Notes under the pieces: model-generated | What the model saw: the letters and a program-made list of their open reading frames with translations, nothing else | Told to the model about the DNA's origin: nothing | Databases searched by the model: none | Origin: JAHFUA01 sp963733935 | Lineage (GTDB): Bacteria > Acidobacteriota > Terriglobia > Terriglobales > Acidobacteriaceae | Assembly (NCBI GenBank): GCA_963733935.1 | Contig: CAVTEQ010000006.1 | Span: 354,151 to 418,150, forward strand | DNA length: 64,000 bases | Direction of reading: 5' to 3' | Position numbers and translations under genes: made by a program | In this document: positions 26,407-34,414 of the stretch, piece by piece | Layout: the number at the start of each line of letters is the position of its first letter | How positions within the stretch are numbered: position 1 is the stretch's first letter

Positions 26407-27279
26407 TTAGGCCGCCACAATGGAGCGTGGCTGGCGGAAAAATTGCCGAATGTGCTCCGCGATGAAGTCGCTGGAATCTTCAAGGGCGAAATGACCGGTG
26501 TCGATCAGATGCATCTCCGCTTTCGGAAGATCACGCTGGTAAGCTCGGGCTCCTTCCACGGTGAAGAACGGATCGTTCTTTCCCCAGAGAATCAGCATTC
26601 TCGGCTGTCGGCTGCGGAAGTATTCATGCCAACGGTCATAGAGCGCGACATTCGACTGATAGTTGTAAAGAAGATCAAGCTGAATTGCGGCATTGCCCGG
26701 ACGTTCGAGGAAGAGTTGGTCGAGCGTGTAGGAGTCCGGGCTGATTCGCTCGGAGTCTCTGACACCTTGTGTGTACTGGAACATGGTCGTTTCTTTCGTC
26801 AGGAGGCCGCGCACAGGCTTCTCTGTGTCGGAATTGCGATTCGCCCAGAACGGCTTTATCGGGTCGAACGCCGCGCCAATACCCTCCACATATGCATTGC
26901 CGTTCTGAACGACGATGCCTTGAATAGCATCTGGATGTCTGGAAGCAATCCGATATCCGATGGGTGCGCCGTAGTCCTGCACATAAATGCTGAAGTGCTT
27001 CAAGCCCAGATTTCCGAACAGCAACTCCTCGACGTGTGCTGCCAGGTTGTCGAAGGTGTATTCAAAGTCCTTCGCATCGGGCGCGTCGCTGTATCCGAAG
27101 CCCACGTAGTCCGGAGCAATCACGTGGAACTGGTCCGCCAATTTCGGAATTAGGTCACGAAACATGTGCGAAGAACTGGGAAACCCGTGCAGGAGCACGA
27201 TGCTTGGAGAATCCGTGGATCCGGCTTCGCGATAGAACAGCTCTCGGCCGCGTACGCTCGTGTGATGATAGGTTGTCAT
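26407..27279 (-). CDS. alpha/beta hydrolase of the haloalkane dehalogenase / epoxide hydrolase type
   Basis: 290 residues from ATG 27279 (AGGAG 7 nt upstream). Oxyanion HGFPSSSHMF, then an aspartate nucleophile at about 102 in FSIYVQDYGAPIGYRIA, as in dehalogenases and epoxide hydrolases, not the Ser of esterases. A cap domain follows (EKPVRGLLTKETTMFQY, SYTLDQLFLERPGN), then an acidic residue in LILWGKNDPFF and the catalytic His in IDTGHFALED. Whether the substrate is a halide or an epoxide cannot be told. It is upstream of the decayed hydrolase and SDR on the same strand, possibly one transcription unit. Confidence 0.85.
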   Translation of the reverse strand: MTTYHHTSVRGRELFYREAGSTDSPSIVLLHGFPSSSHMFRDLIPKLADQFHVIAPDYVGFGYSDAPDAKDFEYTFDNLAAHVEELLFGNLGLKHFSIYVQDYGAPIGYRIASRHPDAIQGIVVQNGNAYVEGIGAAFDPIKPFWANRNSDTEKPVRGLLTKETTMFQYTQGVRDSERISPDSYTLDQLFLERPGNAAIQLDLLYNYQSNVALYDRWHEYFRSRQPRMLILWGKNDPFFTVEGARAYQRDLPKAEMHLIDTGHFALEDSSDFIAEHIRQFFRQPRSIVAA

Positions 27280-27454
27280 AAAAGTCTCCTCTCTGCTTGG
27301 GTTCATCCAGAGCCCGTTCTGCATCAGCAAGCAGATCCAGGCTTCATAACGGTGAGATTCGTAACACCGTTAAAGGTTGCAGCATTCATGCCGCAGCTTC
27401 TCGCTCCTGTTCTGGTTGACGAGACGTTAGATTTCGCTGGCTGCAGATTGCCCT

Positions 27455-28165
27455 TCAGTTCGGGAAATGGAAGTGGATGTCGTGCTGCGAGGGGATGGGC
27501 ACGCCGTCCTGGGTGGCGGGAGTAAATCGCCAGCCTTCGAGAGCGGCCAGTACTTTCTCGTCGATGCCGTAGCCGATGCGCTGCAGGATGCGTTTGGCGA
27601 CGATGTTGCCGCGAGCATCGATGGTCACTTCGACCACCACGTCACCCTGTATTCCGGGAGGCAGCTCCGAGCGCGTCACGTCCGGGTTCACGAAGGCCAC
27701 TGGCAGAGCCGGGCGGATTTCGCGGCCGTCCGTCGGGCCCTCGGCTAGCGATCCGTAGGCGGAACCGGCGCGCGCGGTCTGGAGGGTGTCGCCGGGCTGG
27801 TCTTTGTCCGCCTTGAGCTCAGCTTTGAGCGGAGCTTTTTCGACGATGCGCTTCCGGCGCGAAACTTTGGATTTCATCGGGTGGGCTAGAGAAACCCGCG
27901 CCTCGGTTGCTGGATCAGAGTGGACACCGCGATCGTAAGGCAAGTACAGCGCCGTGACCGATGTGCCCCCAGCACCGGCAACCACCGCTTCCGGCCGCAC
28001 GAAAACCGGCGCCGGCTGCCGCAGCAAGAGGCCCAACACCAGCAGGTGCGCCGCGACGGAAGCGCAGTACGCCGCTCGCGAGGTTATGCCCCGGTTCCTC
28101 TGTAGCGGTTGAAACACCCAAATCCCCCAAGCGGTTAGACGCGCGGCCGTCCGCGGCGTAACCAA
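27455..28165 (-). CDS. TonB-family energy transducer
   Basis: 236 residues from TTG 28165. One N-terminal membrane helix (YCASVAAHLLVLGLLL, about 33-50), a periplasmic linker with a basic stretch (KSKVSRRKRIVEKAPLKAEL), and a C-terminal TonB domain (GIQGDVVVEVTIDARGNIVA, VLAALEGWRFTPAT). It is expected to couple proton motive force to outer-membrane receptors or act in an envelope structure. No ExbB/ExbD or TonB-dependent receptor is next to it. The weak start suggests low expression or a later start. Confidence 0.82.
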   Translation of the reverse strand: MVTPRTAARLTAWGIWVFQPLQRNRGITSRAAYCASVAAHLLVLGLLLRQPAPVFVRPEAVVAGAGGTSVTALYLPYDRGVHSDPATEARVSLAHPMKSKVSRRKRIVEKAPLKAELKADKDQPGDTLQTARAGSAYGSLAEGPTDGREIRPALPVAFVNPDVTRSELPPGIQGDVVVEVTIDARGNIVAKRILQRIGYGIDEKVLAALEGWRFTPATQDGVPIPSQHDIHFHFPN

Positions 28166-28302
28166 CGCTCAACCTATTATCACTTATCAACTCGAATACC
28201 GTCCGCTAATTTCATTGCGGGACAACATCGAAGCCCGCGGCTCGCTCTAACCTGTTGGGCCGGTCGACAAGCAGAGTAAAATGCACGACGGAGGGGTTCA
28301 TT

Positions 28303-28623
28303 ATGACCGATTACGAGCGCCAGGGAGACTACCAGCCATCCGACCGCAGCACCGCCAGCACCGCAATCACATTTCTATTTATCGGCCTCGGCGTCGGAGC
28401 GCTGGCGGCGCTGCTGTTTGCCCCCCGTTCCGGCCGCCAGATGCGCAAGCTGCTGCGGCGGAAATACGAAGACGCCGTCGAGCAGGCGGATGGGCTGATG
28501 GATCGCGGCAGCAAACTGTTTGAACGCGGCAGTGATCTGTTCGAGCGGGGCAGCGAATTTGCCCATAACGCCAAAGAGAAAGTAAAGCCCTTCGCTCGCG
28601 CCGCGGCCAAGCACGTCGGTTAA
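28303..28623 (+). CDS. YtxH-domain membrane protein
   Basis: 106 residues from ATG 28303 with GGAGGGG 5 nt upstream. A single membrane helix (TAITFLFIGLGVGALAALLFA) is followed by the YtxH hallmark PRSGRQMRKLLRRKYEDAVE, then a helix with repeats of DRGSKLFERGSDLFERGSEF. YtxH proteins are small stress-linked envelope proteins of unknown mechanism. The amphipathic repeat (LFERGS three times) may form a coiled coil. Monocistronic. Confidence 0.85.
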   Translation: MTDYERQGDYQPSDRSTASTAITFLFIGLGVGALAALLFAPRSGRQMRKLLRRKYEDAVEQADGLMDRGSKLFERGSDLFERGSEFAHNAKEKVKPFARAAAKHVG

Positions 28624-28627
28624 CACC

Positions 28628-28648
28628 GAGTAGCGAGTAGCGAGAAAA
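28628..28648. repeat. 7-bp tandem array (GAGTAGC)n after the YtxH gene
   Basis: GAGTAGC GAGTAGC GAG starts 5 nt after the YtxH stop codon. The unit is a permutation of AGTAGCG and belongs to the AGTNNNN heptamer family seen at four other places in the window. Confidence 0.75.
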
Positions 28649-28651
28649 CTT

Positions 28652-29137
28652 TCAGGCGGATTTGTCCCGGCAACGCAGGATATTCATTGCCTTCAGGCTC
28701 ATGACTACCTCCTGATTCTGGTTCAGCACTTCGACGCCGGTCCGCACCACGCCGCGATCCGGCTTGGAACGGGAACGATTCGCCTCCAGAACCGACACGC
28801 GAATCGACAACCTGTCCCCTGGACGCACCGGCTGCATCCACCTCAGCTCGTCGATACCGGGCGAGGCCATGCTGGCTATGTGCGACAAGTAATGGTCCAC
28901 GAACAAGCGCATCATTACCGCTGCCGTGTGCCAGCCGCTGGCGATCAATCCTGCGAAGGGTCCCTCGGCGGCCGCCACCGGATCGGTGTGAATGGATTGC
29001 GGGTCGAAACGCCTGGCGAACTCGACAATTTCGTCCTCGCTCAGCGCAATGCTTCCGTACTCGAAAACCGAACCGGGAACGTAGTCTTCGAAGTAACGCT
29101 CACCGACAGGGACGGAGATGTCTCCTGCGTTCTTCAT
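28652..29137 (-). CDS. MaoC-like hydratase/dehydratase
   Basis: 161 residues from ATG 29137. Hot-dog fold with the (R)-specific enoyl-CoA hydratase signature: FARRFDPQSIHTDPVAA, carrying catalytic Asp and His, followed by FAGLIASGWHTAAVMMRL. The rest (LRWMQPVRPGDRLSIRVSVL, GVEVLNQNQEVVMSLKAMN) matches the family. It hydrates enoyl-CoA or handles a similar acyl thioester. No other fatty-acid gene is linked. Confidence 0.9.
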   Translation of the reverse strand: MKNAGDISVPVGERYFEDYVPGSVFEYGSIALSEDEIVEFARRFDPQSIHTDPVAAAEGPFAGLIASGWHTAAVMMRLFVDHYLSHIASMASPGIDELRWMQPVRPGDRLSIRVSVLEANRSRSKPDRGVVRTGVEVLNQNQEVVMSLKAMNILRCRDKSA

Positions 29138-29159
29138 GAGAGATGAACACTCCTGGCGC

Positions 29160-29196
29160 TTGTCATCCCGAGCGGCTTCGAGCATCGGGATGACAA
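29160..29196. repeat. inverted repeat TTGTCATCCCGA ... TCGGGATGACAA
   Basis: A 12-bp perfect inverted repeat with a 13-nt loop upstream of the MaoC gene. The same ends border the longer element at 52383-52486, so this is a short member of a dispersed family. Confidence 0.8.
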
Positions 29197-29280
29197 ACGA
29201 AACATGTCGTATTGGATTCGCCGGGCAGGCAAAAAATCGCAGCTTAAATTTTTTTGGGGGGGCGCGTCGGAAGGACTTCG

Positions 29281-29313
29281 GTACTCGGTACTTGGTACTC
29301 GCTACTCAGTACA
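29281..29313. repeat. 7-bp tandem array (GTACTCG)n at the end of the tonB-like gene
   Basis: GTACTCG GTACTTG GTACTCG CTACTCA GTAC. On the minus strand the unit is a permutation of AGTACCG. It overlaps the stop codon (29306-29308) of the TonB protein. Confidence 0.85.
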
Positions 29314-30178
29314 GCCGGAAGCTGACCTCGACGTTCATGGCCACGGCGACGGCCTGACCGCCCATGCGAGCGGGTTCGAAGCGCCAGGTGCGGACGGCTT
29401 CGACCGCTTTTTCATCCAGCCCCATGCCCAAGGGACGTGCGATCTTAATCTCGTGCGCATGCCCATCGGGCCCGATCACTACCCACAGCACCACTACGCC
29501 CTGATATTTGGACTTGCGGGCTTCCTCGGAGTATTCGGGATCGGGCGTGAACAGAGGCTTAGGCGCGCTGACTCCGCCGCCTACGCGATAGGGGCCGCCG
29601 CCGATACCGCCACCCCAACCGGGTCCGACGCCTGGTCCGCGTCCGGAGCCCACGCCCCCGCCGCTGCCGCTGCCGATTCCCCCACCGGATCCGGGACCGC
29701 TTGAAGGTGGGCCTAGCACAGAGGAGAGGGGGTCCCCCAGCGCTCCGACGTGGGGCAACGGGATATTGGGTGGCACCACCACCGAGGGATCAACCGCCAG
29801 CTTGGGCGCCAGGTTAGTAATCACGACAGCCGGAGGAGTGATTTGCTCGCGCGAAAGTTTGGGCAGAGCGCCCTTGGACGCGGCCAGCTTGTCGCCGGCG
29901 CCGCCTCCGCCTCCGCCCCCGGCCTTGCTGGACGACGGCGGCAGGACGTAGGGGCTGATGTCCATCACGATTCCCGTGACCTGCTGCTTGATCTCCTGAC
30001 GATGGCTGTACAGGAAGCTGGTGGAGGCGGCAATCAGCCCAGCCGCCAGAATGTGCAGGAGAAACGACAGGACAAAAGTCTGCCGCCGCACCGGGTAGGC
30101 GTCATACCCATCGCCGAACAAAGTTGGCAGAATATGGGCAGACCCCGTCGGATAGTCGTTCACGCCAGGGGCAGGCAT
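29306..30178 (-). CDS. TonB-family protein with glycine-rich linker
   Basis: 290 residues from ATG 30178. A cytoplasmic N-terminus precedes one membrane helix (FVLSFLLHILAAGLIAAST, about 35-53), then a periplasmic linker with a run of eight Gly and a long GSGSGG/GPGVGPG stretch (about 160-205) in place of the usual Pro-Lys rod. A C-terminal TonB domain follows (PDPEYSEEARKSKYQGVVVL, VRTWRFEPARMGGQAV). It probably reaches across the periplasm to an outer-membrane partner. The linker DNA is low complexity. The first of a run of genes with the FecR-like protein upstream. Confidence 0.87.
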   Translation of the reverse strand: MPAPGVNDYPTGSAHILPTLFGDGYDAYPVRRQTFVLSFLLHILAAGLIAASTSFLYSHRQEIKQQVTGIVMDISPYVLPPSSSKAGGGGGGGAGDKLAASKGALPKLSREQITPPAVVITNLAPKLAVDPSVVVPPNIPLPHVGALGDPLSSVLGPPSSGPGSGGGIGSGSGGGVGSGRGPGVGPGWGGGIGGGPYRVGGGVSAPKPLFTPDPEYSEEARKSKYQGVVVLWVVIGPDGHAHEIKIARPLGMGLDEKAVEAVRTWRFEPARMGGQAVAVAMNVEVSFRLY

Positions 30179-30342
30179 AGTCTCTTCTTTTCCTTTAGAC
30201 GTGAGCACCCAATCGACGTTAACGCCAAATACATGGCCTCAATCTCCGTGCGCTTCGCCGCTACGGCTGATGGGAGCTTGTCCTGGGTCGGTCATATTAT
30301 CGCGCAAAACCAGCGTCTCGGGAACGTGAATCGCAAGCCGGC

Positions 30343-31329
30343 TCAGCCCTTAAAAATCGAGGCAAAGAAACCCCACAAACCATGCCGCTTCTTCTTTGGC
30401 GCTCTCGGGACTCCCTGGGAAGCTGCGTCCTGGGCGACCTCCTGGGGCGCCGGCTGGACGTAGGTAGAATCCAAAACAGGGAGTGTGGAGAGCCGAATCT
30501 CTGCCAGATCGATGGGCGCGTTGCGCGGCGGCAAGGGTTCGGACGCGCGGAACACGAAGGGAGCTTCCACCTGCACGTGAACACTGCCCGGCTGCTCGAC
30601 CGGCGGAGGGGCCGTCACGCTAGCGTTCTTGGGAGAGGATTCGATGAGCGCGGCCACCGGCGGGAGCGGCGCAGGCGCGGGCGCAGGGGCAGGTGCAAGG
30701 CTCGGCTTGGGTGGCTCCGCGGCTGCGCGTTCGACAGGTATGTCCGGTGGGCAGCCGCAACTTGCCACCACCGGGCCGGGATTGCTGGCATGCCCAGCGC
30801 GGAAGATCAGCTGGTCACCCGGCATTACCGTGTAACTGCCGTCGCCCATCAGCTCGGAGATCGTTACCGAGCCGGTGTTGCCGTGCAGCGATTGCACGCA
30901 GGTATTTCCAAGCTCGTCGGTGCTGATCGCCAGGTGGAAGACCGCGGGACCGTTCAGCCTGATTTCAAAATCCGGGGTCATGACGCTGTCACGCGAATTG
31001 GCCAGGGGGAAATGCGCCTCGATGGTTCCCGTGCTCATCCCCACCATCATCTGCGAGCCGTTGGCGGAGGTGGTGAGCGAGACGCTGCTGCCCTGGCAGA
31101 CGCGCAACTCGCCCCCGCGAATCAGTCGCACACTGGCATTCGACTGGCCTGCCTTCACCGACGAGCCGCTCATCAGGCGAGTGCCCGAGACCGACAATGC
31201 CACTGCACCCTTAACGGTGGCGTCGGCGGAATAAACGTCTCCCACTGGCGCCTGAGCAAGGCACGGCAGCACTATCAGAGACAGTGGAAGACACAACAAA
31301 AGCGTACGCGCTGGCGGGCGGAGAACCAT
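30343..31329 (-). CDS. exported FecR-like domain protein
   Basis: 328 residues with a signal peptide (LLLCLPLSLIVLPCLAQ). Residues about 40-180 resemble a FecR-type beta domain (SGSSVKAGQSNASVRLIRGG, LTTSANGSQMMVGMSTGTIE, DGSYTVMPGDQLIFR). Then a Pro/Ala linker (SLAPAPAPAPAPLPP) and a very basic C-terminal end KKKRHGLWGFFASIFKG, which could be an amphipathic membrane anchor. Unlike true FecR there is no cytosolic anti-sigma part. It lies upstream of the TonB gene on the same strand, 164 nt apart. Confidence 0.7.
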   Translation of the reverse strand: MVLRPPARTLLLCLPLSLIVLPCLAQAPVGDVYSADATVKGAVALSVSGTRLMSGSSVKAGQSNASVRLIRGGELRVCQGSSVSLTTSANGSQMMVGMSTGTIEAHFPLANSRDSVMTPDFEIRLNGPAVFHLAISTDELGNTCVQSLHGNTGSVTISELMGDGSYTVMPGDQLIFRAGHASNPGPVVASCGCPPDIPVERAAAEPPKPSLAPAPAPAPAPLPPVAALIESSPKNASVTAPPPVEQPGSVHVQVEAPFVFRASEPLPPRNAPIDLAEIRLSTLPVLDSTYVQPAPQEVAQDAASQGVPRAPKKKRHGLWGFFASIFKG

Positions 31330-31382
31330 GACAGATGCTGCGGGTAGGGGAATCTTATCATCCGGGAGGCGCCCCGGGGAAA

Positions 31383-31709
31383 CTAGACCTCAGCCACGAA
31401 ATCGTATTGATCGATGATGGCGCCCACGCCCAGGCGCTCTTCGGCGGACTCTTCCACGCGCACGACGCGGCCTTTACATCGCACCCGGATGCTCTCGGTC
31501 AAAGTGATTTCCGGCGGCAGCGTGAGCGTGAATTCGATGGCCGAGCCTTCGGAAAGCCGCTTATCGATGTAGAAGAAAACTCCGCGGGCGCTGACGTCCC
31601 GGGTCTCAGCGGAAAGCTCCTGCACTCCACCATTGGTGAAGCGGATAGAGACAGGCAACCGAAGGGAGAAGCGCCGCGTGGCCCTCTTTTCCTGTTGTGG
31701 TTGGGACAT
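31383..31709 (-). CDS. PilZ-domain protein
   Basis: 108 residues making one PilZ domain. The c-di-GMP motifs are present: RRFSLRLPV near residue 12 (RxxxR) and DVSARGVFF near 38 (D/NxSxxG). It probably acts as a stand-alone c-di-GMP receptor that controls motility, polysaccharide or other functions by contacting a partner. A purine-rich GAGAGGCGGG box precedes the ATG. No cyclase or phosphodiesterase is adjacent. Confidence 0.88.
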   Translation of the reverse strand: MSQPQQEKRATRRFSLRLPVSIRFTNGGVQELSAETRDVSARGVFFYIDKRLSEGSAIEFTLTLPPEITLTESIRVRCKGRVVRVEESAEERLGVGAIIDQYDFVAEV

Positions 31710-31830
31710 GGTACTCCCGCCTCTCTTGGAGTCAGCGCGTGTAGAATCGCCCCACGAGGCAAAACTGTCAAGCGTTTTGAAGAACTAACGTTTGCGGCTA
31801 GTCCTAAAGTAATCCCAGTGTGCCCAGCGG

Positions 31831-32406
31831 TCATAGCTGGAGAAAGTTCTCCAGCATCTTTTTCCCGGATTGGGTCAGCACGCTCTCCGGATGAAATTGC
31901 ACACCCTCGACGGGAACCTGGCGATGGCGCACCCCCATGATCACGGTTGAGCCGTCGCGCTCGCGGGCCCGTGCCGTGATCTCCAGTTCGGGCGGCAGAG
32001 TCCCCTCTTCCACGATCAGAGAGTGATAACGCGTGCACGTGATGGGCGAGGGCACGCCGCGGAAAATGGTGCGCCCATCGTGCTCTACCTGGCTGGTCTT
32101 GCCATGCATCAGGTTCTTGGCGCGAATCACGTTTCCGCCAAAGGCCGCGCCGATTGCCTGGTGGCCAAGGCACACTCCCAAAATGGGCAGCTTGCCGGCA
32201 AAATGCCGGATCAACTCGATGCTGATGCCGGCCTCTTGCGGGGTACAGGGGCCGGGCGAGAGCACAATGCGGGCAGGCTGCATGGATTCGATCTCACCGA
32301 GAGAAACTTGGTCGTTGCGTCGTACCACTACTTCTTGTCCCAGCTCTCCCAGATACTGGACCAGGTTGTAGGTGAAGGAGTCGTAATTGTCTAAGACAAA
32401 AACCAT
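31831..32406 (-). CDS. trpG: anthranilate / aminodeoxychorismate synthase glutamine amidotransferase subunit
   Basis: 191 residues from ATG 32406 (MVFVLDNYDSFTYNLVQYLG). Class I glutaminase: oxyanion LSPGPCTPQEAG, nucleophile Cys in GVCLGHQAIGAAFGG, and catalytic His-Glu in GVQFHPESVLT. It releases ammonia from glutamine for TrpE (32707-34182), and could also serve PabB. It is separated from trpE by 300 nt containing a remnant of another gene. The start lies directly behind the heptamer array at 32408-32435, and no clear Shine-Dalgarno is seen. Confidence 0.95.
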   Translation of the reverse strand: MVFVLDNYDSFTYNLVQYLGELGQEVVVRRNDQVSLGEIESMQPARIVLSPGPCTPQEAGISIELIRHFAGKLPILGVCLGHQAIGAAFGGNVIRAKNLMHGKTSQVEHDGRTIFRGVPSPITCTRYHSLIVEEGTLPPELEITARARERDGSTVIMGVRHRQVPVEGVQFHPESVLTQSGKKMLENFLQL

Positions 32407-32407
32407 A

Positions 32408-32435
32408 GTGGAAAGTGGGAAGTGGAAAGTGAAAA
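32408..32435. repeat. 7-bp tandem array (GTGGAAA)n before trpG
   Basis: GTGGAAA GTGGGAA GTGGAAA GTGAAAA. It ends 2 nt upstream of the trpG start codon (minus strand) and is roughly the inverse of the array at 32690-32717 on the other side of the four-helix-bundle remnant. Confidence 0.88.
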
Positions 32436-32441
32436 AGAGTC

Positions 32442-32726
32442 TCAGTTTTGCAGCGATGAAATGAGCCCGTTCAACATCCGATCCACTTCTGTCGAATCCT
32501 CCAGCAATCGGTCTTTTTCTGCCTTGCCCAAATACCCCAAATTCTCTGCGATCACGAGCTGTGTTTGCATCTCGTGCAACGACCCTCTCGCGTGCCCCAA
32601 AAACTGTTTGAATTCGCCCGTCGAAAGCCGTCCCTGGCCTTCCGCGATATTGCACGGCTCCTGACTGCTGGAGTTCGTCGGGCCAAAACTTACCACTTCC
32701 CACTTATCACTTACCACTCCTTGCAA
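32442..32726 (-). pseudogene. truncated four-helix-bundle (23S rRNA IVS-type) protein gene
   Basis: An open frame of 94 codons. From CNIAEGQGRLSTGEFKQFLG through ARGSLHEMQTQLVIAENLGY to the end it matches the C-terminal half of the four-helix-bundle proteins linked to 23S intervening sequences. The usual N-terminal half (about 45 residues ending in a SIPSNIAEG block) is missing; the frame instead opens inside the 3' end of trpE with residues coded by tandem repeat DNA. So it is a fragment inserted between trpE and trpG. Function, if any, is lost. Confidence 0.75.
32690..32717. repeat. 7-bp tandem array (TTACCAC)n at the trpE 3' end
   Basis: TTACCAC TTCCCAC TTATCAC TTACCAC. It encodes the last residues and stop of TrpE on the minus strand, and with 32408-32435 brackets the inserted fragment in inverted orientation. 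Confidence 0.88.
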
Positions 32727-34182
32727 TCTCTACCGCTCTCAACGCCGCCTTGGCTTTGTTGATACATTCCTCATGTTCGCGGGCGGAATCCGAATCGGCC
32801 ACAATACCAGCGCCCGCTTGTACGGACGCGCGTTTCCCATCCATCACCATGGTGCGAATGGCGATGCAGGAGTCCAGATTGCCGGCGAAGTCGGCATAGA
32901 GCACCGAGCCGCCATAAACGCCGCGGCGCACGGGTTCCAGCTCCTCGATGATTTCCATGGCCCGCACTTTGGGCGCGCCGCTGAGCGTGCCGGCGGGGAA
33001 GCAGGCTGCGAAGGCGTCCAGCGCGCCGAGTTCCGGGCGCAGGCAGCCCTCGATGGCCGAGACCAGGTGCATGACGTGGCTGTAACGCTCCACGTACATC
33101 AGGTCGCGCACCTTCACCGAGCCATACTCGCTCACGCGGCCCACGTCGTTGCGTCCCAGGTCTACCAGCATCACGTGCTCGGCACGCTCTTTTTCGTCGC
33201 TGCGCAACTCCTCTTCCAAGCGATTGTCCTCGGCATCGTTCGCGCCCCGCGGACGCGTGCCGGCGATGGGCCGATACTCCAGGCGGCGGCCGTTGACCCG
33301 CACCAGCATCTCCGGCGAAGAGCCCAGAATATGGGTGCCGTCCATGCGCAAAAAATAAAGATAGGGCGAGGGATTCACCGTGCGAAGCGCGCGATAGATG
33401 TTGAATGGCGCGGCTTCGGGCTCGAAGTCGAAGCGCTCGGAGAGCACCACCTGAAAGATGTCTCCCGCGGCGATGTACTCCTTGGCCCGGCGGACGCTCT
33501 CCAGAAACTGCTGCCGGCTGGTGATTGGCTTGATCTTGAGCGCGCCGGATTTGACTGAGCTCCTCACATCGCCCGGTCGCACGCCGGCAGCCAGGCGCTT
33601 CTCGAGGGTGGCGAGGTCCCGCACGGCGCGGTCATAGGCGGCGCGCGGAGATTCGCGCGTCAGGTCGGCGGCAGCGATCAGGTGAATCTGGTGACGGAGG
33701 TGGTCGAAGGCCAGCAGCCGGTCAAAGAACATCATCACGCAGTCCGGCTGGCGGCTGTCTGCCCGCGCCTTCGAGGGCAGCTTTTCCAACTGCCGCACCA
33801 CGTCGTAAGCGAAGTAACCGACCGCGCCGGAGGTGAACGGCGGCAGTCCCTCGACCTGCGCCGGTCGGTGCTCGCCCAGGAGTTCGCGCAGCACGTCGAA
33901 GATGCTGCCGGTAAACTTCTTGCGCTCCCTGCCGCGCTCGATGGTGATCTGCCGGTCACGCGCCGTGACCACCATATAAGGATGCGCTCCCAGGAAGGTG
34001 TAACGGCCGATCTTCTCGCCGCCTTCCACCGATTCCAGCAGGAAGGCCCGACGCTCCCGGCCGGCGATGGCCAGGAAAGCGGAGACCGGGGTCTGCAGAT
34101 CGGCGGTGACCGATTTGGTCACCGGAATCAGCGTCGCTTCCCGTGCCAGGCGCGAGAACTCTTTGTAATCCGGGCGTAGCAT
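32707..34182 (-). CDS. trpE: anthranilate synthase component I
   Basis: 491 residues. Starts MLRPDYKEFSRLAREATLIP; N-terminal inhibitor-binding domain (AFLAIAGRERRAFLLESVEG), then the chorismate-binding domain: VVLSERFDFEPEAAPFNIYR, RYHSHVM-equivalent EHVMLVDLGRNDVGRV, YSHVMHLVSAIEGCLRPEL, FPAGTLSGAPKVRAMEII and QAGAGIVADSD. It makes anthranilate from chorismate with TrpG. The last codons overlap a tandem heptamer array. No attenuator or leader peptide is seen upstream; a TATAAT box lies only 12 nt before the ATG, suggesting a leaderless message. Confidence 0.97.
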   Translation of the reverse strand: MLRPDYKEFSRLAREATLIPVTKSVTADLQTPVSAFLAIAGRERRAFLLESVEGGEKIGRYTFLGAHPYMVVTARDRQITIERGRERKKFTGSIFDVLRELLGEHRPAQVEGLPPFTSGAVGYFAYDVVRQLEKLPSKARADSRQPDCVMMFFDRLLAFDHLRHQIHLIAAADLTRESPRAAYDRAVRDLATLEKRLAAGVRPGDVRSSVKSGALKIKPITSRQQFLESVRRAKEYIAAGDIFQVVLSERFDFEPEAAPFNIYRALRTVNPSPYLYFLRMDGTHILGSSPEMLVRVNGRRLEYRPIAGTRPRGANDAEDNRLEEELRSDEKERAEHVMLVDLGRNDVGRVSEYGSVKVRDLMYVERYSHVMHLVSAIEGCLRPELGALDAFAACFPAGTLSGAPKVRAMEIIEELEPVRRGVYGGSVLYADFAGNLDSCIAIRTMVMDGKRASVQAGAGIVADSDSAREHEECINKAKAALRAVEIARSGK

Positions 34183-34194
34183 GGCGAGTTGCTG

Positions 34195-34221
34195 ATTATA
34201 CGGCCCCTTCGCTCAGGCCAA
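34195..34221 (-). promoter_or_regulatory. candidate trpE promoter
   Basis: On the minus strand TATAAT occupies 34200-34195, 12 nt before the trpE ATG at 34182, with TTGGCC at 34221-34216 (15-nt spacer) as a weak -35. Transcription would start about 5 nt before the ATG, leaving no room for a Shine-Dalgarno or an attenuator. Confidence 0.5.
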
Positions 34222-34299
34222 TCGGTGCGGGTGCAGTACACCAATGGTTATTGCAGGCATGGGGCGGTTCCGGGGACAATCACCCACAAACCGGAACCT

Positions 34300-34327
34300 T
34301 TGACATGGTGCGGCGCTCGCATATACT
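34300..34327 (+). promoter_or_regulatory. sigma-70-type promoter of the MBL-fold gene
   Basis: TTGACA (34300-34305), 16-nt spacer, TATACT (34322-34327). This is a near-consensus housekeeping promoter. It would give an mRNA starting about 34334 with a leader of roughly 80 nt before the ORF at 34415. Confidence 0.72.
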
Positions 34328-34414
34328 GCGGATCATCCACGTAAGTCTTACCTCCCTTATGGGCGAGCGCGGCCAAGCACACTCCGGGCGAACTTTCACG
34401 GGTCAGGAATGACG

